Part shown: piece by piece, positions 15,053 through 19,300 of the stretch
How positions within the stretch are numbered: position 1 is the first letter of the stretch
How the letters are laid out: the number at the start of each line of letters is the position of its first letter
Origin: Bacillota bacterium
Lineage (GTDB): Bacteria > Bacillota > Bacilli > Paenibacillales > Paenibacillaceae
Direction of reading: 5' to 3'
Assembly: GCA_023460795.1 (NCBI GenBank)
Contig: JAEWPC010000067.1
Location: 1-19,300, forward strand
DNA: 19,300 nt
Translations under genes and position numbers: made by a program
The notes under the pieces: generated by a model
The model's input: only the letters and a program-made list of their open reading frames with translations
Database searches by the model: none
Told to the model about the DNA's origin: nothing

Positions 15053-16375
15053 ATGCCTATGAACGTGCGGAAAATGAGGCTATACGATACAGAGAATATT
15101 CATTCCGGAGACGACCGCGACGAATTCGAGAAGGATTACGCCCGGTTGATTCAATCGCCGGCTTTCCGCAGGCTGCAGGGCAAGTCGCAAGTATTCGGCG
15201 CGGGCTCGGGGGACTATTACCGCACGCGGTTGACCCATTCGCTCGAAGTCTCGCAGATCGCCCGCGAAGTGGCGAGGCGCATCGGCAAAAACTATCCTTT
15301 TATCGCCGCGCGGGAGCACCCGGGGTTAATTCTCGATCCGGAAGTCGTCGAATGCGCCTCGATCGCGCACGATCTGGGACATCCGCCGTTCGGGCACAAA
15401 GGCGAGGAAGTGCTTAACGCGATCCTGCAGAGAGAGCATGGACTCAAGTACGAAGGGAACGCGCAGAATTTCCGCATCTTGATGTTCCTGGAGAAGCGCG
15501 CGGGCAGCGACAGCGGGCTCGATCTGACCGCGTCCGTGCTGCTCGCCATCAACAAATATCCGTATTGCATCGACGATCCGGGCAAGCTCAAAGGCGTCTA
15601 CCGCATGGAATGGGAAGGGATCGACTACCTTCGCCAAACTTGGGGAATGCCGGAGGGCTGCGCGACGCTGGAAGCCCAGCTGATGGACTTGTGCGACGAT
15701 ATCGCCTATTCGACTCACGATCTGGAGGACGGCATTCGCGCGGGCAAGCTGCAGATGCAGAGAAGCTTCTTCGAGGACGACCGCGTCGTCGCGCAGATCA
15801 TTAAGCAGATCGAGGACGATCCGAGTTACACGCCAAGCAACTGGGATCAGGTCGACAAGACGGATCTCGTCAAGCAGGTGTTGGCGAACTACTTGGAGCA
15901 ATGGGAGATCATCTACGCCGAGTGCGACCGGGAGCCTTCGCGAACGAGACGGGAAATGAAGGCGCGCTGGGTACGGCGGTTCGCGGGCCAAGTCGGCATT
16001 ATCGACGATCCGGCGACGGGGTGGAAGAAGGTAACGTTCGTCCGCGAAGGCCGGCAGGACTGGAGCATGCTCCGCACGATGGAAATTCTGAAGAAGCTCG
16101 CGTGGGTGACGCTCATTAAGGATTTTCGCGTCCAGCGCCTTCATAAGAGAAGCGAAATCATGCTCGAGCGGCTATGGGGAAGCTTCCGGGACTACGACAC
16201 GGGGCGGGATATTATCCCGGCGGATTGGCTGGAGAACTATGAGCAGCATAAGAGCCATTGGCCGTGGGAGCGTCTCGTCGCCGACTACATTGCCGGCATG
16301 ACGGACGCCTACGCGGAGAAAGTGTACACCGAATTTTTCGCCAGCCGTTCCGGATCGATTTACGAAAGAGATTAA
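15053..16375 (+). CDS. dgt: dGTPase-like HD-domain deoxynucleotide triphosphohydrolase
   Basis: 440 residues with the Dgt/SAMHD1-like signature: FRRLQGKSQVF near 38-48, RTRLTHSLEV containing H62, the HD pair H106-D107 in IAHDLGHPPFGH, EGNAQNFRIL, and DDIAYSTHDLEDG near 215-227 with the fourth metal-binding Asp. These enzymes hydrolyse dNTPs, classically dGTP, to nucleoside and tripolyphosphate using a metal centre. It falls within the TIGR01353-type family; substrate specificity cannot be read from the sequence. The first ATG (15053) has AGGAAGG four bases upstream; a second Met two codons on is possible. It lies 18 bases after secA2 and is probably cotranscribed with it, although no functional link between the two is known to me. 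Confidence 0.88.
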   Translation: MPMNVRKMRLYDTENIHSGDDRDEFEKDYARLIQSPAFRRLQGKSQVFGAGSGDYYRTRLTHSLEVSQIAREVARRIGKNYPFIAAREHPGLILDPEVVECASIAHDLGHPPFGHKGEEVLNAILQREHGLKYEGNAQNFRILMFLEKRAGSDSGLDLTASVLLAINKYPYCIDDPGKLKGVYRMEWEGIDYLRQTWGMPEGCATLEAQLMDLCDDIAYSTHDLEDGIRAGKLQMQRSFFEDDRVVAQIIKQIEDDPSYTPSNWDQVDKTDLVKQVLANYLEQWEIIYAECDREPSRTRREMKARWVRRFAGQVGIIDDPATGWKKVTFVREGRQDWSMLRTMEILKKLAWVTLIKDFRVQRLHKRSEIMLERLWGSFRDYDTGRDIIPADWLENYEQHKSHWPWERLVADYIAGMTDAYAEKVYTEFFASRSGSIYERD

Positions 16376-16384
16376 AAATTCCGC

Positions 16385-16416
16385 TTGACCCTGACATTGA
16401 TGTCAGGGTTTATTGT
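16385..16416 (+). promoter_or_regulatory. MerR-type promoter/operator, also usable as the dgt terminator
   Basis: TTGACC at 16385-16390 and TATTGT at 16411-16416 are separated by 20 bp, the stretched spacing typical of MerR-activated promoters. A perfect inverted repeat ACCCTGACAT-TG-ATGTCAGGGT fills 16388-16409. The same sequence forms a GC-containing hairpin followed by TTTATTGTT, ten bases after the dgt stop, so the RNA could also terminate upstream transcription. Confidence 0.7.
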
Positions 16417-16447
16417 TATAACGTATCGAATGGAGGAGGGCATGGGC

Positions 16448-16801
16448 ATGAAAATCGGAGAGCTGTCCGCGGCGAGCGGCGTCAGCGTGAGATCGCTTCG
16501 TTACTACGAGGATCAGAGGCTGCTGACCTCGACCCGGCTGGACAACGGTTATCGGGAGTATTCGCCGTTGGCCGTCGAGCAGGTGCGAACGATTCAGCTT
16601 TATTTAACGCTGGGGTTGTCGACGGAACAGATTTCGAGCTTCTTGCATTGCGTGCTGAAGAACAAGGAGGCGTTCTGCGCCGAGGTGCTGCCGATCTACG
16701 AGCGCAAGCTGAAGGAGATCGACGACCAGATCGTGGAGCTGACGCAGCTGCGCACGAATCTCATCGACCGCATCCGTTCGATACGCGAAGAACAATCCTA
16801 A
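16448..16801 (+). CDS. MerR-family transcriptional regulator
   Basis: 117 residues. The N-terminal MerR helix-turn-helix and wing read MKIGELSAASGVSVRSLRYY, then NGYREYS up to about residue 40, followed by the second HTH and a C-terminal dimerisation coiled coil (ERKLKEIDDQIVELTQLRTN). Two cysteines, C68 and C77, lie where family members often sense metals or thiol stress, but the effector is unknown. Three in-frame ATGs are close together. 16448 is chosen because GGAGGAGGG at 16432-16440 is seven bases upstream and it gives the conserved N-terminus; 16442 would be too close. It is likely autoregulated through the inverted repeat at 16388-16409. The thioredoxin gene starts 19 bases after it and is probably in the same transcript. 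Confidence 0.85.
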   Translation: MKIGELSAASGVSVRSLRYYEDQRLLTSTRLDNGYREYSPLAVEQVRTIQLYLTLGLSTEQISSFLHCVLKNKEAFCAEVLPIYERKLKEIDDQIVELTQLRTNLIDRIRSIREEQS

Positions 16802-16820
16802 ACGCAGGAGTGGATGAACG

Positions 16821-17132
16821 ATGTTAGAGGTCAACAACGATACTTTTCGGGCGAACGTGAAGCCAACCGGAGTGACGATGGTCGATTTCAGCGCGACATG
16901 GTGCCCGCCGTGCAAAGTGCTGAAGCCGATTATTCAGGAGCTGGACGAAGCGTACGGAGACAAGCTGTCCGTGCTGATGGTCGATACCGACGAATCGCCC
17001 GATCTGGCCAGCGAATTCGGCGTCATGTCGAACCCGACGGTCATCCTGTTCCATAACGGGGAGCCGGTCGAGAAGCTCGTCGGCTTGCGGCCGAAAGCCG
17101 TGTACGAAACCATGCTGGCTCGTTACATGTAA
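16821..17132 (+). CDS. Thioredoxin-family protein with a CPPC active site
   Basis: 103 residues, the size of a classical single-domain cytoplasmic thioredoxin. Visible features are VDFSATWCPPCK near residues 21-32, the buried Asp in VDTDES, the cis-proline loop in SNPTVILF near 70-77, and the C-terminal GLRPKAVYETML helix. It should reduce or exchange disulfides. Instead of the usual WCGPC, the active site reads WCPPC, a dipeptide more common in TlpA-like proteins and one that normally shifts the redox potential. There is no signal peptide, so it is cytoplasmic. AGGAG lies ten bases before the ATG. It follows a MerR regulator and is closed by a strong terminator, suggesting a two-gene redox- or stress-responsive unit. 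Confidence 0.9.
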   Translation: MLEVNNDTFRANVKPTGVTMVDFSATWCPPCKVLKPIIQELDEAYGDKLSVLMVDTDESPDLASEFGVMSNPTVILFHNGEPVEKLVGLRPKAVYETMLARYM

Positions 17133-17145
17133 TCGATCGTTGATT

Positions 17146-17182
17146 AACCGCTCGAGAGTTGCTCTCGGGCGGTTTTGTTTTT
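17146..17182 (+). terminator. Strong intrinsic terminator after the thioredoxin gene
   Basis: AACCGCTCGAGAG at 17146-17158 pairs with CTCTCGGGCGGTT at 17162-17174 (13 pairs with one T-G wobble) around a three-base loop, followed by TTGTTTTT. It is 13 bases past the stop codon. Confidence 0.92.
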
Positions 17183-17204
17183 GGTCACGCGGATTTGATA
17201 CACT
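17175..17204 (+). promoter_or_regulatory. Candidate promoter of the metallo-hydrolase gene
   Basis: TGATACACT at 17196-17204 is an extended -10 (TGnTACACT), with TTGTTT at 17175-17180 as a weak -35, 18 bp away and lying inside the T-tract of the preceding terminator. Transcription would start near 17211, downstream of the first in-frame ATG at 17205. Confidence 0.45.
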
Positions 17205-17258
17205 ATGGGGGTACTCTTACATCACTTCTATCCTATCCGAAAAGAGGGTTGTTCTCCG

Positions 17259-18347
17259 ATGATCGTGTTGCTAATTCTCGTGCTCATCGTTCTGATCGTA
17301 TATCTCGTCATCAAGCTGCATCCGCCGTTAGGAGCGAAAGCGACCGGAGCCGACCGCGTCAAACTCGACAACTCCGTTAACCGTCAAGGCGGAAAGTTCG
17401 TCTACCCGCTGCCGACGCCGATGAACATTCCGCCCGGGGCCATGCTCAAAGTGATGGGCGAGATGATCAAAGGCAGCCCGAACCGCAAGCCGAAAGGCAT
17501 CGTTCCGATGGATAAGCTAGACCTGCGGGAGCTAGAGGATCGACGGCCGAAAGCGATCTGGTTCGGCCACTCCGCTTTCCTGCTGCAGCTCGGCGGACTG
17601 ACGCTGCTGCTCGATCCGATGTTCGGCAAGGCACCATCGCCGTTCCCGATCATTGGAGGCAAGCGGTATGGGGGGAAGCTCCCGTTCGAATTCGACGCAC
17701 TGCCCGAGATCGATGCGGTAATCCTCTCTCATGACCATTACGACCATCTGGACTACGGATCCATCCGCAAGCTGCGCGGCAAGGTGAAGAAATTTATCGT
17801 GCCGCTAGGCGTCGGCGCGCACTTGGTCAGATGGGGTGTCGCCCGCGAACGAATCATAGAAGCCGATTGGTGGGATGAGCTGACTTACGAGGGACTGAGG
17901 CTTGCATGCACGCCGGCTCGTCATTTCTCCGGCCGAAGCTTGGGCGACCGGTACGCCACGCTATGGTGTTCTTGGGTGATCGAAAGCGCGGAGGCTCGAA
18001 TTTTCTTTAGCGGCGACAGCGGGTACGGTCCGCATTTTAAGCAGATCGGGGAGAAGTACGGCCCGTTCGATCTGACGCTTATGGAATGCGGCCAATACGA
18101 CATGAGATGGCATCTCATTCATATGCTCCCCGAAGAGACGGTCCAAGCCCACCGGGATGTGGGTGGCAAGCTCTTGCTCCCGATTCATTGGGGCGCGTTC
18201 ACGCTTGCGCTGCACGATTGGACGGATCCGATCGAACGTGCGCTGAAGGCTGCGGCATCAAGCGGCGTAACGGTGACCACTCCGCGAATCGGTCAACCCG
18301 TGCCGATCGGAGGCCCGAACGTTCCTGCGGAAAATTGGTGGAAATGA
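17259..18347 (+). CDS. Membrane-anchored metallo-beta-lactamase-fold hydrolase (NAPE-PLD/UlaG-like)
   Basis: 362 residues from the chosen ATG. Residues 2-19 are a continuous hydrophobic helix (MIVLLILVLIVLIVYLVI), probably an N-terminal anchor. The rest is a Lactamase_B_2 domain: WFGHSAFLLQLGG, LLDPMFG, the binuclear metal motif S-H158-D-H160-Y-D162-H163, PARHFSGRS, FFSGDSGYG supplying the bridging Asp, and a final His in PIHWGAF. The layout resembles the family that includes NAPE-hydrolysing phospholipase D and UlaG, but the substrate cannot be told. The upstream ATG at 17205 is rejected because the likely promoter overlaps it; GAGGG at 17244-17248 serves 17259. Transcription may run on into csoR, whose -35 begins two bases after this stop. 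Confidence 0.82.
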   Translation: MIVLLILVLIVLIVYLVIKLHPPLGAKATGADRVKLDNSVNRQGGKFVYPLPTPMNIPPGAMLKVMGEMIKGSPNRKPKGIVPMDKLDLRELEDRRPKAIWFGHSAFLLQLGGLTLLLDPMFGKAPSPFPIIGGKRYGGKLPFEFDALPEIDAVILSHDHYDHLDYGSIRKLRGKVKKFIVPLGVGAHLVRWGVARERIIEADWWDELTYEGLRLACTPARHFSGRSLGDRYATLWCSWVIESAEARIFFSGDSGYGPHFKQIGEKYGPFDLTLMECGQYDMRWHLIHMLPEETVQAHRDVGGKLLLPIHWGAFTLALHDWTDPIERALKAAASSGVTVTTPRIGQPVPIGGPNVPAENWWK

Positions 18348-18348
18348 C

Positions 18349-18377
18349 TTGACATATATACCTATAGGGGGTATATT
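18349..18377 (+). promoter_or_regulatory. csoR promoter with embedded CsoR operator
   Basis: TTGACA at 18349-18354 and TATATT at 18372-18377 are spaced 17 bp, close to full consensus. The spacer holds TATACCTATAGGGGGTATA at 18357-18375, matching the CsoR operator form TACC-N5-GGGTA with extended A/T arms. Binding of apo-CsoR would cover both promoter elements; Cu(I) would release it. Confidence 0.9.
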
Positions 18378-18396
18378 AACGATAGGAGGTGACACG

Positions 18397-18744
18397 ATGA
18401 ACGAACGCGCATCCGCCAACGATTGCCATGACAAGGAAGGCGCTCATTGTGCCTCCGACGCCGGCGCACGCAAGAGCCATCATTCCGATCAGACGAAATC
18501 TTCCCTTATATCCAGGTTGAACCGGATCGAGGGACAAATTCGCGGCATTAAAGGCTTAATCGAGAAAGATACTTACTGCGACGACGTGCTTAACCAGATC
18601 GCCGCTGCCCAGTCCGCGCTCGGAAGCGTAGGCAAGCTGTTGTTGGAAGGCCATATGAAGAGCTGTATCGTCGAGCGCATTCAAGCGGGCGAGCACGAAG
18701 TCATCGACGAGCTGCTCGTCACCGTCAACAAATTAATGAAATAA
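18397..18744 (+). CDS. csoR: Copper-sensing transcriptional repressor CsoR
   Basis: 115 residues. From residue 37 it matches the CsoR/RcnR four-helix fold: SLISRLNRIEGQIRGIKGLIE, then TYCDDVLNQIAAAQSAL and EGHMKSCIVE. The Cu(I) ligands are C61, H86 and C90, the C-H-C pattern of CsoR rather than RcnR/FrmR. Y60, an outer-sphere residue, is also present. The first 36 residues are an extra, probably disordered tail with C10, H11, H17, C18, H28 and H29 that could capture copper. The start at 18397 has AGGAGGTGA upstream; the in-frame codon at 18349 lies within the promoter. The promoter contains a clear CsoR operator, so the gene is autoregulated with copZ, 57 bases downstream. Confidence 0.93.
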   Translation: MNERASANDCHDKEGAHCASDAGARKSHHSDQTKSSLISRLNRIEGQIRGIKGLIEKDTYCDDVLNQIAAAQSALGSVGKLLLEGHMKSCIVERIQAGEHEVIDELLVTVNKLMK

Positions 18745-18801
18745 GAAGGGTGAGTTCGTTCGAGCCCGACTAAGATTCTATTTATCGAGGAGGATGTACA
18801 G

Positions 18802-19002
18802 ATGGAGAAAGTAACGCTGCAAGTGAACGGAATGTCCTGCGGTCACTGCGTGAATTCGGTCGAGAAAGCCGTGAAAGGCCTAGGAGCAACCGCGACGGTC
18901 GATCTCGGAGCGAAGACGGTTGCGGTCGAATACGATCAATCCGCAACGACGCTGGCTGCCATCAAGGAAGCGATTGAAGATCAAGGCTACGACGTGGTGT
19001 AA
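18802..19002 (+). CDS. copZ: Copper chaperone CopZ (heavy-metal-associated domain)
   Basis: 66 residues forming one HMA (ferredoxin-like) domain. GMSCGHC at residues 10-16 provides the two Cu(I)-binding cysteines, and Y64 near the C-terminus (QGYDVV) is the typical loop residue of CopZ. The protein delivers Cu(I) to the CopA exporter and to CsoR in the cytoplasm. GAGGAGG precedes the ATG. It belongs to the CsoR-regulated operon and is followed directly by a strong terminator. The usual partner copA is not in the window, so the exporter must be encoded elsewhere or be missing. Confidence 0.93.
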   Translation: MEKVTLQVNGMSCGHCVNSVEKAVKGLGATATVDLGAKTVAVEYDQSATTLAAIKEAIEDQGYDVV

Positions 19003-19025
19003 TTCGTAGCCCTATTCATTGTCGA

Positions 19026-19076
19026 GCCGCGTACAACACCGAGCGAGTAAGGGGCCGGTGTTGTCCGCGGCTTTTT
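19026..19076 (+). terminator. Strong intrinsic terminator after copZ
   Basis: GCCGCGTACAACACCG at 19026-19041 pairs with CGGTGTTGTCCGCGGC at 19056-19071 (16 positions, one mismatch), followed by TTTTT. It ends the csoR-copZ transcript before the right-hand repeats and IS. Confidence 0.92.
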
Positions 19077-19095
19077 GCGATGAATTGGAGACCCT

Positions 19096-19173
19096 TCCAC
19101 GATCGCACGTTTGTACGAAATTTCGCATAGAGCGCTCGACCGATCCTCCACGATCGCACGTTTGTACGAAAAA
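19096..19173. repeat. One and a half copies of a 51-bp repeat beside the right IS end
   Basis: The 25-base segment TCCACGATCGCACGTTTGTA followed by CGAAA occurs identically at 19096-19120 and 19147-19171, a 51-bp period. The second copy stops where the IS begins at 19174, so the element appears to have inserted into, or abuts, this array. Short ORFs crossing it are not supported. Confidence 0.85.
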
Positions 19174-19300
19174 TGCACCTAGAATAAAAAGTGGACACCT
19201 CTTAAAAGAGTAAGGATAATTTACTTATTAAGACTAAGAGGTGTTCGGTGTGGGAGAGAAACGACAGTCGTTCAATGAGACGTTTAAGAAAGAAGCGGTA
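19174..19300 (+). mobile_element. Left end of the same IS3-like element, reading out to the right
   Basis: An exact reverse complement of 1-127. It begins TGCACC, contains AAAAAGTGGACACC near the tip, and leads into a transposase start at 19250. Only the first 127 bases are present; the other end and any target duplication are outside the window. Confidence 0.8.
19250..19300 (+). CDS. IS3-family transposase OrfA, N-terminal 17 codons only (partial)
   Basis: The GTG start has AAGAGGTG at 19236-19243, six bases upstream, and encodes MGEKRQSFNETFKKEAV, identical to the fragment at the left end. The reading frame runs off the window. The resemblance is to the basic start of HTH_Tnp_1-type OrfA proteins. 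The gene would be transcribed away from copZ. Confidence 0.65.
   Translation, partial: MGEKRQSFNETFKKEAV

Noticed and set aside
19016..19213. Several ~60-codon ORFs between copZ and the IS.
   Set aside because: They run through a terminator stem and the 51-bp repeats and have no ribosome binding site or recognisable protein features.
1..19300. A recent composite transposon carrying the whole window.
   Set aside because: Only the inner 127 bases of each IS are seen, the copies are outward-facing left ends, and the interior has no obvious compositional shift, so the claim cannot be supported.

Overview
The window looks like chromosomal DNA from a high-GC member of the Paenibacillaceae (Cohnella- or Paenibacillus-like). 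This rests on GC-rich codon usage combined with strong Gram-positive Shine-Dalgarno sequences, B. subtilis-type rha and lut genes, a Bacillus-type SecA2, a Firmicute-type CsoR/CopZ pair, and U-tract terminators. The genus is inferred from overall character only. All genes run on the + strand except one small divergent ORF and the leftmost transposase fragment.

Layout. (1) Bases 1-127 and 19174-19300 are exact reverse complements: each is the left end of the same IS3-like element with the first 17 codons of its transposase pointing outwards. The exact 127-bp length equals a common assembler k-mer, so the window may be a whole contig cut at a multi-copy IS. (2) 129-434 is a six-unit 50-51-bp tandem repeat. 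(3) 445-6640 is an L-rhamnose operon: operator-rich promoter, rhaEW (aldolase/lactaldehyde dehydrogenase), an ASRT-family small protein, rhaA, rhaB and the DeoR-type regulator rhaR. (4) 6651-10434 is the L-lactate oxidation operon lutABC-lutR with a FadR-type operator in front. (5) 10435-10962 is an intergenic region with a second ~50-bp repeat family, a small divergent ORF and a symmetric site between divergent genes. (6) 10963-12777 is an SgrR-like cytoplasmic regulator. (7) 12821-16375 is secA2 followed by a dGTPase-like gene. (8) 16385-17182 is a MerR regulator plus a CPPC thioredoxin, closed by a strong terminator. (9) 17259-18347 is a membrane-anchored metallo-beta-lactamase-fold hydrolase. 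(10) 18349-19076 is csoR-copZ with a textbook CsoR operator and a strong terminator, but no copA. (11) 19096-19173 is a third ~51-bp repeat family abutting the right IS end.

How it works together. Rhamnose is isomerised (RhaA), phosphorylated (RhaB) and cleaved to DHAP plus L-lactaldehyde. The dehydrogenase half of RhaEW oxidises the aldehyde to L-lactate, and LutABC oxidises that to pyruvate. The adjacent rha and lut operons therefore take the deoxysugar to two central metabolites. No rhamnose transporter and no RhaM mutarotase is visible; an ASRT-like protein, from a family proposed to bind small molecules, sits inside the operon instead. The right-hand genes are housekeeping or stress functions (accessory secretion, dNTP hydrolysis, thiol redox, copper sensing) with no obvious link to the sugar genes. 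I see no clearly new defence or mobile system. The least explained items are the ASRT-like gene, the phased half-site array in front of rhaEW, and the three ~50-bp repeat arrays.
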